Shown: one piece after another, positions 24,073 to 37,601 of the stretch
Layout: every line of letters starts with the position of its first letter
How positions within the stretch are numbered: the first letter of the stretch is position 1
Source: Paulownia fortunei
Taxonomy: Eukaryota; Streptophyta; Magnoliopsida; Lamiales; Paulowniaceae
DNA: 64,000 bases
Reading direction: 5' to 3'
NCBI GenBank assembly: GCA_019321725.1
Contig: CM033115.1
Coordinates: 21,276,673 to 21,340,672, forward strand
Program-made: the position numbers and the translations under genes
The notes under the pieces: model-generated
What the model was told of the DNA's origin: nothing
Databases searched by the model: none
Seen by the model: the letters and a program-made list of their open reading frames with translations, nothing else

Positions 24073-25002
24073 AGAGAGAGAAAGGGAAAGAGAGGCCTAA
24101 AGGGTGATGATTATACCATATGTACATAGCTATCCTTGACCCTACTTTGGAATCATTACCACTTTGTTTTGGCAAAGCAATCGATTACTTACTACTTTTT
24201 CTTTTGTATTTGATTCTTCTCACTCCCCCTTTTTCTTGGGCTTTGTTTTATTTTTTTCTGTGAGTTTTTGCAATCCCTGAGAGTCTTTTTGTGAATTTTA
24301 TGTTGTAATTGGCAACTGAAATGGTTTAGTAGTTTGCTTATCATAATCAGAAACAGGAGAATTCACCATTTCATTTTTTAACAGATGCATATAAAGACTC
24401 GCATTTTATCATAAAAATCTGTGTTCCCCTCTTAATGAATACAAAACTTTTTTGCAGGAATACAAGGAAAGCAATTCATTTTTTCCTCTGTTCTTATGAG
24501 GAAAGAAATTTTAAACACTATTCTTGGATGTTTGGAACTTGGCTGATTTCCAATGTTCGAAAATTATGTTTCATCTTCTATAGCCGAATTTCTGACACGT
24601 GAAAATACTTTGTGAAATCAAATGTTTAATCTCCCACTACAACGACAATCAAATTTACTGTTCTCCTTCATTTAGGGATACTTAAAAACAAGGGTGGCGA
24701 CAGCCAAATCCAAAAGCCTAAATGAAAGCATCAATGATTGGAAAATGATTCTCAATTGAGAAAGAAAATTGACGGGGATGAGATTAAGAATTGAGGGATG
24801 AAAATTTAATCGTCAAAATACGTTCATCATTTAAACAAGAACAAGGCTACACCTACATATCATACAGGATATTATCAGGCTGTGAATTGAAAACAAATAT
24901 TCTACATTTCATCCAGTTCAAACAAATTCTTACACAATTGAACATGTTAGCCATGACAAATATCTGGCATCCAGGATGACTTATTCCCGTAATTTGTTAT
25001 CA
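24073..25002. other. Convergent spacer between ENODL and RTM2-like genes
   Basis: It should hold both 3' UTRs. A short GA tract follows the ENODL stop codon. No further gene is seen. Confidence 0.6.
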
Positions 25003-26325
25003 TTAGTACCTCCTGCTAGTTTGGTTCTTACTCCTTATCATTTGAAAGACAAATACCACAAACGACAGAAGTAATGTTGAACCAGCGACAATGGGAAGAC
25101 ACATTTTGCACCTTTTCCCACGAGGCTTGTTTTCTCCCTCCGGTACCTTTCCGGGTTCATCTTCTAGATCCTCTTCAGGCGGTTCAACGGCCAAAGGCCC
25201 TTCTGTTTCTTCGCTCAATCTTTCTTCTTCATGAATATCATTTGTTTTATCAGGAACTTGATTGTTATTTTCCTGCAGATCTTTTTTTGCCAATTGCTTC
25301 ATACTCAAAGATTCAGCACGATCAAGATGTTTAGGCTCGGATGTTTCTTGGATATCATCCACTGTTTTCTGATTTTCCACTTCTGCCTTGGACATTTCAG
25401 TTTCCACATGAGGAACTTCACCATGAATCGATGGTAAACACTCCAGGTCTGGTGAACTCTTTATTCCGCCAATCACTTCTTGCTCATTAAGATGCTTTTC
25501 GTGTCCTTTATGTCGCTGCCCTTTTTCTCCATTTTCCAAATCATGAACCTTTTGAGCATCATCTGTATATGAATACCCTGAAACAGGTTCTTCTACTTGT
25601 TTCTCTTCTTCAGGCGTCTCCTTCCCAAGTTCCATGATATGTGTTTCTGAAGGCATTTTATTAGCTGTATCATCTTCTCCGTTTCTTGTTGATTTTTCAT
25701 CCTTTTCCTGGTGTGAAGTCCCTGTTCTCTGACTCTTTTCATCCACAGTCAGCAAATTCCCGGAGCCCTCTTTAACAAGCTCCTGCTTTTCTTCAATTTC
25801 ATCGATGGCAATCCCTCGAATTCCTTTGACCTTCTTCGGCATTGTAATCGTCAAAGTTGATTCATCCTCATTAAAGTTGGCCATAATCTTGTCCAAAATC
25901 ACACCATCTGGAATTCTGAAAACTTTCTTGAATCCTTTAATCTCTGTATCTTTCTTATACAATTTCCACCCCACAATTACCGTCTCTTTTACCTTCCTTT
26001 CACCGCTTATTGCAATTAAAGTCCCATCCTCATTTATGTCAATCTTTATGTTCCCTCTCTTATAACCTGCAAAAATTTCAGAAACACACAATTTCTTTTA
26101 CATAATTCATAGCAGAGGAAAAGGGCTATCTGAATTTATATGTATCTAGACACAAAACCGGTGCATGGTCCAAAAAAGAGAACCTTTGAGATAAGCAGTG
26201 AGGATAAACATGGCGTCTGATTCTCGAGACAAGAAAAGAGGGCCTGCACGGTCTTTCGCAATTTGGAAATCAGAGGTGAATTCATCCGCTACTCTAGTAA
26301 ACTTAACTCCTAATTCCAGCGCCAT
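25003..26325 (-). CDS. RTM2-like: RTM2-like protein: HSP20/alpha-crystallin domain with C-terminal membrane anchor
   Basis: Two exons (26325-26184, 26066-25003) join in phase, giving 401 residues. The N-terminal third is an alpha-crystallin-like domain, with NIKIDINEDGTLIAISGERK, KGFKKVFRIPDGVILDKI and STLTITMPKKVKG. A long, highly charged Glu/Lys/Asp-rich middle (about residues 125-350) has no recognisable fold and is probably disordered. Near the end a basic stretch (PRGKRCKMC) precedes one membrane segment (LPIVAGSTLLLSFVVFVFQM). This is the architecture of Arabidopsis RESTRICTED TEV MOVEMENT 2, a phloem protein that limits long-distance movement of some potyviruses, and of its many paralogues, most of which are not shown to be antiviral. 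The usual oligomerisation I-x-I/V tail of true small heat-shock proteins is absent. Antiviral function here is not implied. Confidence 0.85.
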
Positions 26326-28518
26326 TCTTTCTAGAGTCTTGACACAATTTGATTGAACGAATTGGAAAAACACATGGAATGGCAGTGTTATTTAGAAAGA
26401 AAACAAGTGTGTACGGAAGCAAAGCACATATGCTTTCCTTCATTTAGTTTGTTAATGGAACAGTGAAAAGCCGGTTGCTTATTAGCCGTGGCGCTAAGCT
26501 AAGTTCAAACATAAATTAACATGTTTTGTACCTTACTTCTTCCAAGGTTTTCTGATAGGGATCTAACATCAAAACTTCATAAGCTGGCTAATAATGGGGT
26601 CATCGTTTGTCTAATGCTGAAAAAATAATGTTAATCAACATTTTACAACCATTTAAACAGGTGATATACTATAGGCTTAGGGTTTGTATAACGTAGGGAT
26701 TTACAATTAGCGAGGTTTTAAGAGCAATATCATGGGTTCATTTTGTTATTAGTTGTTATCTTTCCCCATAGTACTCAGAATCACATGCGTTGAAAAAAGA
26801 CAGTTACTAACAGAAAAATTACAAAGAAAGGAAAAGAGGGAAGTGAAGCACATTCTCTTGACAAGAACCAAGTTACCAAGAACTAAAAAATTTCTGGTAA
26901 GAATTCAAATCAACTGAGTTCACAACCAGTAGCAGAAAGAAACATTTTCTTAGACTATTCTAATCCAGTTGAGTTCCAGTTTCATGTCTGTAGCCAGAAT
27001 TTCTCAATCAAACACAAGTATATATCAATACTAGAAAAGCTTTAAGCTATAAAAACTGGACTGTAACCCCCCTTGGCCATGAATTTGAAGTTACCATGAG
27101 AAAATTTGACAGCAGTACATATAGGGCCCAACTTATGGCACAGCTTGCTAGGTGGGCATCCAATTTTTTCAATAATAAAGCTTCAAGTCCAGCCCATGGC
27201 CCCATAATCTGTACCATCTATGGCCATTTGCATGTCATAAAGACAGGATTCTAACCCACAAAAAACAACTTTTAGCATTTAAAGCATTATCTATTGTCGT
27301 TAAACCTAAAGCCAGATAGCTGCTGCAGCCAGCAGAGAGGCCCTCTGCTAATCTTGGCCTCTCAAACTCTCAAGTTTCTTCCTCCAGTAGTCAATTTAGA
27401 TATTAAATTTATGATAGTATAGTTGCCAGCTATATTTCTTCTAGAAATCAAAAGGGGTAATCAGATTATCACCACTAATTTCATCTGCAACAGCATGCAG
27501 AGAGTTGTCTTTGCATGGTCATATAGCTGGATAAATAAACCAAATTTTTAAGAGTGAGAGCTTTTTTTCTACATTAAATGCCACTTTTTATCAAATTATG
27601 TATCAAGGAACTCATTTAGTTAATTACGCTTGCTTTGTTAACATTATTTTTAGCTTTAAACGTGAAAATGTAAGCATCTTATCAGTCAGTCAATGACTTG
27701 TAATTGTAGGTCTGAATTCTTAAACAGTGGAAAGAAGGAAAAATATTGTCGACTGCACCCTAGTGTGAATGAGACTGAATACATGCCAACATTTCCAAAA
27801 ATTTAAACGTGCAGGCAAACAAGCAAAGTTTTCTTGCTTGAGATGGCTGAATACATCTTTCTTCAATTAGATTTCAGTAAATTATCACAGCAAAACATGG
27901 TCTTGGTCTACAAAGAAGTCCTTTTCAGTGGATTACATTATGACTTCCCTCCTGTCACACAGTCACAACAGACCAAGCTGAACAAGCATCAGTACTTCAA
28001 ATATTTCAATTTTTTATTTATATTTTTTGAACTTTTTCCCATTTCTTAAAGACTTTCTAGAAAACTTCAATATAGGAACTAATTGTGGTTAGCAAAACAA
28101 AAAAAAAAAAAACTTGAATAACGAAGCCATCTACCCTGTCTTGCTTCATCACGTGTATTGCCCGAGGAAATAAACAGCAACGGCACAATGATACATCATA
28201 AACTTAAGAACTGCAATTCCTGCCAGGAAATATTAACCATCTAGCAAATAAACATAATTGGTCACGCAGACAAACGAAAAATTTACTCAAATTTCCTTGT
28301 ACAAAAACAAAAGATGGAACAACAACATCATGGACAACAGAAAGTCCAATCTTTTTTCTAATTTCTTTACACAACGATGATTATGTGATAAATACAAGAC
28401 TTTAACCTTTTATATTCTAAGCACATCATTTTCCTTCTTCTCTTCGTCGGAAACCAAAATTCATAAAACATTTTTCAAGTTCCACTTACCACTGGCAACT
28501 TCATAAGATCAAATTTCA
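26326..28518. other. Intergenic spacer between RTM2-like and ROH1-like genes
   Basis: It contains the promoter of the RTM2-like gene and the 3' UTR of the ROH1-like gene, both on the minus strand. No other coding feature with family support was found. Confidence 0.55.
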
Positions 28519-29685
28519 TTAATCGTGACTATTTGCACGGCCTACTGAGTCAAGACCCTCAGTTCTGCTGCGCACAATACGGTGGAACACTTCTCTGACT
28601 TGGCGTTCCAATGGATCCAGCCCATCTTTTATAGCTTCATAAACAATTCCCACTTCCTGAACCCTCTGCTTCACTTCTCTCTCCTTGTCCTCTGTCAAGG
28701 GGAACTGGACAGAATCAGTCAGTTCATTCAAATGCCGAGAGCATTTCTCAATCTCATGAATCTCCTTTAACAACCCACAAGCATTTCTCCGGACCCGTTT
28801 CTTTGACTCCTCCAAAATTCTCCCGTGAAGTGAAAGAATTGGGACAGCCCAGAAGAACTGCTTTGTCACGTAAAAATGTGTCTGAAGACCACGGTCTTGA
28901 CAGGGGATTGCAGCCACAAGAGCCCACATCACGAATAAAAGCACATAGCTCATTGTGAAAACAGCCAAATTAAGTCCATTGGTGGACATAATCTCATTAG
29001 CTCGTGGAGCCACCAAGTTGCTACTGATTGCTTGCAGCTGCCTAGCAGCAGACCAAGACCTTGAAACACTCCACGAAAGTGACCTGAAGTGGCCTAAACT
29101 CTTCTGCTCCCTCTGCACGTTATTGCGCCCAAAAGACCGATTCCTATGCGCAAGAGTCGTGTTAGGCTCTTTTTCGTCAAGCATTCCAATGGCCAAATCA
29201 ACTAGGGCCTTTTTTGCACGGCGAAACTGCCCTTCGCCAATGCTCCTCTGATTGTCCAATGCGCATAAAACAATCTCCAACTGTTTCTGCCACTGTCTGA
29301 TCTGCTCAATCCCATCTCGAATCGCATTACAAACATCCAAAGCCTTGACACTCCTCTCAAAGAAATCTGAAATGTATCGTTCCATTGGGGGCCTATTCAA
29401 ATAGCCCTTGTTGTTAAAAACAATTACTCTGAATTCCTCTTGGCAACAGAGGAATGCATCTAAAAGCTTGCGAAGCCAAGGGATTGAGAGCAACTCATCG
29501 GAGTCTGCAGCTGCCAAATCTTGAAAGCGATCGGCCACTTGTCTCTGAAAAGCTTCCAATTCAATTTCTTGGCCAGTGGCCTCATGCGTAGACTCCATGG
29601 AGTGAACCTGATCACGGCGTCTGCTCAAAATGGAAAATCCAAAACCTGAAGAGGATGATGCCTCTTGAAAATCTGTTGCTGGCAT
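28519..29685 (-). CDS. ROH1-like: ROH1/DUF793 family protein
   Basis: A single open frame of 388 residues with TGA... no intron in the coding part; the stop lies at 28519-28521. The start [20 protein letters not shown] and the following [52 protein letters not shown] and [13 protein letters not shown] are diagnostic for DUF793. One hydrophobic segment ([19 protein letters not shown], about residues 240-260) may be buried or membrane-associated. The C-terminal half is helical, with heptad-like spacing. Arabidopsis ROH1 binds the exocyst subunit EXO70A1 and affects seed-coat mucilage secretion; most paralogues are uncharacterised. A telo-box (AAACCCTA, 30271-30278) about 590 bp upstream suggests a spliced 5' leader. 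The family call is firm, the exocyst role inferred from homology. Confidence 0.88.
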   Translation of the reverse strand: MPATDFQEASSSSGFGFSILSRRRDQVHSMESTHEATGQEIELEAFQRQVADRFQDLAAADSDELLSIPWLRKLLDAFLCCQEEFRVIVFNNKGYLNRPPMERYISDFFERSVKALDVCNAIRDGIEQIRQWQKQLEIVLCALDNQRSIGEGQFRRAKKALVDLAIGMLDEKEPNTTLAHRNRSFGRNNVQREQKSLGHFRSLSWSVSRSWSAARQLQAISSNLVAPRANEIMSTNGLNLAVFTMSYVLLFVMWALVAAIPCQDRGLQTHFYVTKQFFWAVPILSLHGRILEESKKRVRRNACGLLKEIHEIEKCSRHLNELTDSVQFPLTEDKEREVKQRVQEVGIVYEAIKDGLDPLERQVREVFHRIVRSRTEGLDSVGRANSHD

Positions 29686-30300
29686 CTCTCAGCTTACATG
29701 TAATAGAAAAATAAAATGTTCAAAAAAACCTGAGAAATCACAACTGGAAATCAGACTCAAAACCAACTGCACTTAAAAACTACAAACTTCCATGATTTTT
29801 CCGTCAAACAGAGCCCTGAATACAAAATTGGGATACGATAAATTTCGGAAAAACAATAAAGACAGACCCCTTAGCTGACAATTGGAAACAAAATGCAGTA
29901 TCTGGAATTCCTAACGACCCCTGAGATAAGAAAAGAAATTCCAACCAAGATTAACAAAAAGGTGATAATTTCAGAATCCTAACTTTTTTCCCGATAAACA
30001 AAAATTTAAACCGAACTCAGGAAAACCCAGGTGCACACAACCAAAATCCAAGAATTACTACAAATGCACAAAGTGCAGATCAATTTCAAGAATTCTTCCC
30101 CACAGAATATCCTATTACACAAAGAAAAGTCCCAAGACTCGAACTTTATGCATCAAAAGAAAATCCCAATAATCTTTCTGATCAAAAACGAGAAAAGAGT
30201 GAAATCACGGATCAAGATTTTTCTAACGAGTGTGTATGAGAAGGAGAGAGAAATGAGAGGAGGATGTTTGAAACCCTAATGAGGAGGAGAGGCTTATATT
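29686..30300 (-). promoter_or_regulatory. Probable 5' leader and promoter of the ROH1-like gene, with telo-box
   Basis: Read on the minus strand, pyrimidine-rich leader-like sequence lies just inside about 30270, next to TAGGGTTT (complement of AAACCCTA at 30271-30278). Such telo-boxes typically sit near plant transcription starts. The distance to the ATG (29685) implies a long or spliced leader. Confidence 0.4.
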
Positions 30301-33245
30301 GGGGATGATTTGGACCGAGTAATACGGTTTGTTGGGAAAAGGAGAGAATATGCGTATTATTGAGAAAAGTCTTATCACAGTGTGACAAACTTTTTTATTG
30401 CAGGATTTGGATACTGAAGTGGTGTAATAAAAATGTTAAATCAATTTTGATTTTCAAGTGAAATTTTTGGGGTAGAAAAGTTAAAAAAAAATATTTCAAA
30501 AGGCCGAAAAAGTGGGGCCCTATGACACTTGGAATTTTTTTACACGCCACAAACACGAATTGGACACGCCTTACTTTATTACCAACTAGCGGGCCATGGC
30601 ACAGAGAACCGTTGTTACTTCTATTTACTCATGCAGTTCCTCAAGTTTTTGAAATTGCTATGAACTCACTTGAATTTTTAAAAGAAAAATAATGTCTTTG
30701 ATCATTCACCATTTCTTTTCCTTTTCTATTTACATTCTACAAATTAATAATATTTGCTTGAACCAACAATCATAAGAGTGGTATTATTTTACCTCATCTT
30801 TTTAGATAAAATTAGGAATTCTAATCTTATCCCTCTACCATTTTTCATATTTTTAGGATTTTCCTCATTTTTCATATTTTTAGGATTACGCCCAGTGCCT
30901 TTTAAAAAATGAAAGCATAACATATAAGTTGTACTTATTTAAAATTTATATTAATATCAAATTATTTTGTGAAGATTTTGATTTTTTCCATCATTATGAT
31001 AATTAAAATTTTATCAAAAATTCGTTGAACCTATTAACTTCAAATCCTACATCCACAAGAGCAAGGCTTATACCTATTTTCATCTCCTAATGGAGACAAA
31101 GTGGGTATTATGAATTGTGCATTTACCTCAAAAAATATAAATTCCCTCAAAAATTGATATAGAAAAGCTGTTATAATAATAAAAAAACTGCGATATAGAG
31201 AATAAAGTGAGGAGGAGCTGGGTCTTGGTTGGCGCGTAATGCAGGGTATGGGTGGAGCCACTGACCAAGTCCTACAAACTTCATGCCCAACCAAACTCAC
31301 CACTCAATCTCTTAGAACAGTTATTATTCCCATGTTGACGCTATGTGTGATTCTTATTGACTCTTGAAATTTTAGATTTTTAGGCACAATTTTGGTTTCA
31401 ATTAGTAATATAGTGAGTCTTAGGCGACACCTAATCTCTGGTCTTCCGTATCTATACATACAATATTTTTACAGACAATAAAAAAATTTAAATTTTTTCT
31501 AATTAAAAAAATTATCTCAATATTTGATTAAGCAAATAGAAAAAGATCTCATATCAATTTCATTATAAATACGACATTTGTTGAAATTAACGACTTATTC
31601 ATGTGACTAGTTCGTATTTTTAAAAGCAAAAAATCAAATTCGAAATAAATATAACTAAATTTTTTAAATAATTTTATTTGCATACAACCACTCACAATCT
31701 ACGATAAAATCTTTTAAGTGTGTTAAATCTATTCAAGATTTTAACTTAATTTGTATCATATAACTAAAACTTTCTATAATGACAAGTTCAAAGTTTAACC
31801 TCTATTTTTCTTCTCAATAAATGAGATTTTGCTCAAGATTTATGTTTATATACATCAAATGATTGTGTTGACTTGCTTATTCAGCATCAACCCTTTTTTG
31901 ATAAATAAAAATAAGGTGTTGCTGAAGACTTGTGCCCATGACCAGAGTACAAATGCACAACCAATACTGCAGTTGACAGACAATAGCACTTTATTTATTT
32001 ATTTTGATAAATATAAAAATGATTTTAATTTTTATTAAAAATATTTTTTATTTATATATAGTATGCATAAAAAAAATATTGCCTAAATATAGCCTGCTGG
32101 CACGACTGCCCTGCAAATGTATGCACAAGAAACTACAAGAAAACATATTAGCTGGCTTTGATATTAAGTGGGGGAAAAAAAGCTCACCCTAAATATTATT
32201 TTTTTTATGTAAAATAAACATATATTAATAGTTCCACGTGTGAATTGCTTCTTCCAAGAGAACATAGAGTTGATGAATCCACAAACTCCTAAACAGAAAC
32301 AGCTGCCAGATCTATGGACAATTATAAATAATTAAAGGCTGTATTTATATATAGAGAGTATTTAATTATTTGATGTTTTAGGTTTTGCAACAGCAATAAA
32401 TTGAAAAATAAATAAAGGAGTTGATTTTGGGGTGTGCAGAAACCAAACCAGACTAAAATTGATCCTAATTTTTCAATTTGGCTCTTTTTTTCTTAGTTTG
32501 GTTTTGGTTAAGTCTAAAAATTAAATCAAATTCTCTGAATTTATTGCTCTTCAATAATAATGGGAAATAAATAGTGATTTTTAAATTCCAAGTTTTCTTG
32601 TTTTTTTTCTCTTAAATGCATGTAATAGAGAAATGCACATGGATTCTGAATTAATGACTTGGGCTTAGGGATAAAATTAAAATTTTAATTCCAAGAGGGC
32701 TTCACATTAAAACACAGTTTATAAAATTGAAGGGTCGCAAAATGTTAAGTTTTATTTACACATTAAATTTAAAATTTCAACCGGGGCAGCTGCCTTCCCC
32801 TCGCTCCGTCTCTTATTAGGCCTCTAAAAAGAAATTTTCCTTTTTATTTAATGAAATTAAAGTACAAACAAGCTCCAATTAGAAAGAAAAATTAGGACGT
32901 TATTAGTAAATTACAATTGTTTTATACTGCAGATACACAAATATCAATAAAAGATACTCCAGAATCTCAAAGTAATTATCCTTGCTATGGGTGAAATTCC
33001 CACTTTTTCAATATTTAATTAATCCAGCCTCTTTTTCCTTGTACCAAAAAGAAAAAATAATGTATTATATGTAAGTTCAAGATTACATTGAGGTTGTGAC
33101 TTGTGATTTTATGTACAACATTATAATGCAGTGCTCATTCAATTGGTGATCTTGCTATAACACTAAATGTTCACTGGCAAAAATATAATTTTGTTTTTCT
33201 TAAAAAATAGTTATTATATTTAGATCCAATTACAGGCAGGAACCA

Positions 33246-33375
33246 CTAGTTTGAAGGGTTTGAAAATCCTGACCCTTGAACCGTAATCGACAAGGGTCTA
33301 CGATACGGGTCAGGAGCTGCTAGTTTGAAGGGTTTGGAAATCCCGATCCTTGAACCGTAACCGGCAAGGGTCAAT
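33246..33375. repeat. Diverged direct duplication (74-bp period), probable transposon terminus
   Basis: CTAGTTTGAAGGGTTTG at 33246 is repeated at 33320, and both copies go on through CTTGAACCGTAA and CAAGGGTC with a few mismatches. Related GGGTC/GACCC and CCGGTT-like words recur at 33720-33900, so 33.24-33.9 kb may be one non-autonomous element with complex ends. Confidence 0.6.
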
Positions 33376-34204
33376 TACGGTAATAGTTTCGATTCTAAAC
33401 CCAATTTCAGGTTTAGTTAATTGCCAGGTTCAGGTCGGTTTCAACCTTTTTTTTATTTTGAGTTATGTTTTGAAAAATTATTATTTGTTAATTAAAATTT
33501 AATTTTACGAAATTATAACTTTTTAAAAACAAAAATAATAATTTGAATAAAAAAATTTAAACTTAAATTTGAAAAAAATATTATTAATTTTTAAATTTAA
33601 TAAAAACTTTCTAACTTAAATTTGAAAAAAATATAATTACCTAAAATTTAAATTATCAAATATTCTAATTATAATAAACTTAAAAAAAAAATACATTACA
33701 AATAGCATTTTTTTTTTTTTTAAAAAGTCAAGTCCAAACCAGGTCCACAAGTTGGGAAAACCTCAACTTGTATTCCAAGGGTCGATTACGAGTCTGACCC
33801 AATAACCCGTGGTCAATAGGTTTCGATCCATTGACCACAAATCGATTACGAGTCGGTATCAATTTCAATTCGACCCATAGTCGGATCTAGTTATATTATT
33901 TATTATATTAATTTATTTCACTATGCAACACAAATATTTTAGGTTAATAAAAATCTAAGAAACATAACGTCAATGGGTGTATATATTATCAATTCAGATC
34001 ATTTAGAAGTTTTAATTTAATATTTCATATTATATTATATTTCATAAATATAACATGTATAAATTATTTTTCTAAATATATATTTAAAATAAATTAAATA
34101 AAATATTAAATTAAAACGAATGATCCGAAATAATATATAATGGGCCCAGCACAGGCTCAAGTTGCAGTCTATAAATATTTATACATGCTCAAGTTGTGCT
34201 CCAT

Positions 34205-34207
<3 letters not shown>

Positions 34208-34235
<28 letters not shown>
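34208..34235. repeat. (TA)14 microsatellite
   Basis: An uninterrupted TA run of about 28 bp, followed by TATG repeats. Confidence 0.9.
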
Positions 34236-34246
<11 letters not shown>

Positions 34247-35825
34247 ATGCATGATGATAATATGGAATTGCAAGGGTTTGGGTCATCCACACACTTCCGA
34301 TTTGTGGTACAATGAGATTAGGGATATGTCATTGGCCAAGGAAACATGAAATTCATCATTCATTAGTAAAGTTGATTTCATTGTTACATATATCAAGACA
34401 GGAAGCTCATTAATTATTAGTGAACAGGTGGGATTTGGCAAAGAGATGTAAGGCCTAAGTTTTACCTTTATTTTTTTGGATTTGGAATAAAGTAGGTCGT
34501 GGAAGAAAATGGAAAGGCAAAGTAGAAAAAATACCACTTGCATCTCAATATAATTAAAAAAAATAAATAAATAAATAATGATAAAAACACCATTTGTGTC
34601 TCATTCTTTCCAGAATATGTGAAACAAACATATTTCTGGTAGTTTCAACTAATAGTGAAAAAAGTTAAAAATAAAAAATAGGTTATGATAGTAAGAGTAA
34701 TTGCAAAAATCATATGATAGAAAAAGCTTTTTTTTTTCACTTAATAATTGAATGGAGAATTCATCAAATCCCTCTGATTTTAATTGTCACCATCAAACCC
34801 TATGGTTGGCATTTCCTTTTCAATATCTATGAATCAAGAAACCCATCCACAATTTTCCTCCCAATTTTCTATTCAGTGGGCTTTCATTGGGAGTCAAGTG
34901 TTGATATCAAATATTAATGAACTGATAAGATAAGGGTTGGTTGGCCCCTTCAACTAATGTCCAAAAGTAATCTTAAAGTGGGTGGGTCTTCCTTTTGATC
35001 ACAAAATTTGACCAACCAATGGCAAAGAATACAGGTTTGACTTTGAAAATTTCAAGTTTGACATAATCAAGCATTGGCATTAGCAACATAACAATAAAGT
35101 CATCCATCACCCATTTGGAAGCAGAAAGAGGTAGGGAATCTTTTGGTTGAGCAGGTTTCATTTCTTCAGTTGAATAAAGGTCATCAACTATTTGTAGCTC
35201 CTAAAAATATTGTATTCTATAATTAAAATCATTTTAAGTTAATTATATCCACTTCCCTAACACATAGATAGTGCCCCTTTTTAAATAACACCAAAAATAT
35301 TGAAACTTTACAATCATTGCCACACTTCATCAGCAATGTGGTACGAGTTCGAATAAACTAAGAAAGGACTAATGGATTAAATTTAATTTTATCAAAGTTT
35401 TAACAAAGATGTCAAACAATTGGGACCGCCCATATCAGCTCCTTCATACACAGACAAAAAATGACAAGAGTAGATGTAGAGAAGTTGCATTTCTAAAATG
35501 TTGATACCTACATAATGCAATGACCTAGAGGAAAATTCTCTTAGAAATTGTGGAAATATTAAGCAGAGTTGAAACTAAGAACGTCACTCTTTCACAACTT
35601 GCTCTATTGAGAATCAAGGCAGATAACCAAGCAACTATAGCATTGTTATCGAACCAGTGTCCTCATAATTAGTCACAATTGAGCGTTTCCATGGCTCAAG
35701 CCTGGATTTTGAGGGTCATTCAACAGTGGACCATTGAATTTCAGAGGGGAGGGTGGTCATCCGTCAATCGGATGGTAATGGAGGACCGCTGCGATGAAAT
35801 TCATGGATTTTGAGGAGACACAACA

Positions 35826-37601
35826 TTACCTTTTAACAATAAAGGAAGCAAGAGTATTTGGAGCGTATGCCCTCAGATCTTGTAAATTATAATAACCACA
35901 GAGGGTTATGGTTATTCCAACAAAACCTGTCCCACACCAACAGCAGTAACGGGATGTTAGATTGTTAATAACAACAACAGTAGCAACAAGGAATATTGAG
36001 GTGATCAGACTATCAAACAATAGATAATGAGATGATCAAAGAAGAAGATTAAATATGGTTATGATGATGAGGAAGGCTATCGATGGAAACCAAAAACTAC
36101 CATAATGATACCATCATTGGGCGTCGAAAAGCTATCTTCTGGCAAATTATCAGAAACACCAAAATCAGGTACAAATACTATTACAAAACCAAACCATCAT
36201 TAGCCAAAAAAGGAAAATCGTCACCACGAAAAAATCATGAAGAAAATAAGAAGGGTTTAGAAAAGATGCCAACTAAAGCCCTCAGGTCTTTTAAAAATGA
36301 AGTAGACATCTGCAGTTTAAGGCTACTGACAGCTGCCAAAACACTTCCAGCATCACCATTCACAAACAAATCACAGATGGATAAGACAAAAGGCTGGTAA
36401 ATAATGCCAGATCAATTTCCCGTCGGCAGAACAGGTTATCACAGTAAATGAATAATCACAAAAGAAAAGGGTAAATTACACTTTGACCCCTAAGCAATGG
36501 GGCACAGAAGGTCTGTGACAACAGGCAACCTATTAAACTGCTGAATGCACTATATTTTCCATCATTGGGATAGCCCTCTGCAGGATATACATACATGCAT
36601 ACATACATGCATACATATATATATATGTATGTATATCAAACATAATATCAAGTCATGCTAAAGGTTAAAACAAATCTGTGTTAGCAAAAGGTTAAAACTT
36701 TTCATCTTGAATTCCCACCGCCTTCTACTATCCACTGTCTAATATTGTAAAAACTCAATGCACCTACCTAACCTTTCTAGCAAACTAGAAGTAAGCAAAT
36801 CATTCACACAAGGAGTCTGCATAAACTCCCTTCATAATTAAGATTTTTTCTTTAATAAAAAAAAGACAACCACCAACATTTCATTTTGCCATATTAACCC
36901 CAAATTGAAATAAGCTGATTCACACACATTACCTGAGTTTTCCATTTATCAATTCCCAAACAGCTACTTCAAGCAGAATAAATAAACTTCCACGTCTTTT
37001 TATATCCCCTTCCACTACTTCATATATTCTTAAAATGCTAAAAATTACTACTTTTTAATTTTAATATCATAATTTATGCAGAAATGTGAACTTAATTCGT
37101 ACATACACATTGAATGAAACATTTTACCATTCAACAGATTGGGAATTTGAGAATGCAAGCTGAGAAAACCTAATTACTTTTGCATTCCAACAAAAAAATT
37201 AAGAAATTAAATACTTAAATATGAAGCCCTCAGATCTCATAGCTTTGACAAATCACAAGCTGCCGATGGAGAGATTCAACAGAGGCCTCATGCACAGCAC
37301 AATGAACAACCCACCAACCGCCACGTGCAAGTGTGCGTCTCTGTGTGTAGTTTTTGCGTAAATGTAAAGAAGAATGGAGGAAGAAAGGATTTGGTGGAGG
37401 CGGATTATCCCGGCGGTGCACCAAGGCCAGTGCTGAATCCAAAACCATCATGCCCCTTCAATGTTTTAGATTTTTCCATCATCGGGCAATTTTCTCAGAA
37501 AAATTTATAGATAAACAATAAATAATTCACATGAAAAATATGCAGACACATAGATGAAAAGTCGTAAAACAGCGGCCAGCGGAATTACAGGGCTAGGGTT
37601 T
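35826..37601 (-). other. Unresolved minus-strand transcription unit (small-ORF or non-coding gene)
   Basis: Promoter motifs at 37595-37712 point into this region. Near the presumed 5' end lie two overlapping small frames: a 25-codon frame (37482-37405) starting MMEKSKTLKGHDG, and a 73-codon frame (37451-37230) starting MMVLDSALALVHRRD. Neither matches a family I recognise. Downstream the motif GA[T/C]CTGAGGGC occurs three times (about 35868, 36279, 37225), each just after a possible AG acceptor, so these could be alternative terminal exons; read with a preceding G each begins D-L-R-A. A further candidate exon is 36393-36235 (FVLSICDLFVNGDAGSVLAA). Whether the unit is coding, a non-coding RNA host or a remnant cannot be decided here. 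Confidence 0.3.
36583..36635. repeat. ATAC/ATGC/TA compound microsatellite
   Basis: Interleaved ATACATACATGC units pass into a TA run and GTATGTAT, about 50 bp, with partial dyad symmetry. Confidence 0.85.

Larger units (their letters stand above)
30301..35800. other. AT-rich, repeat-laden intergenic region
   Basis: No protein gene can be supported over 5.5 kb. It contains transposon-derived fragments (a possible element end near 32778-32820 with GGGGCAGCTGCC, and a 74-bp-spaced duplication at 33246-33375), a TA microsatellite (34208-34235) and much AT-only sequence. The short open frames lack any family signature. Confidence 0.55.

Noticed and set aside
35826..37487. Three long C/D-box snoRNA-like units (GCCC-ATGATGG start, CTGAGGGC end) of about 240-275 nt
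   Set aside because: The box C match is imperfect, the lengths are far above usual C/D RNAs, and the bodies show no similarity to each other; only the repeated end motif is kept as a finding.
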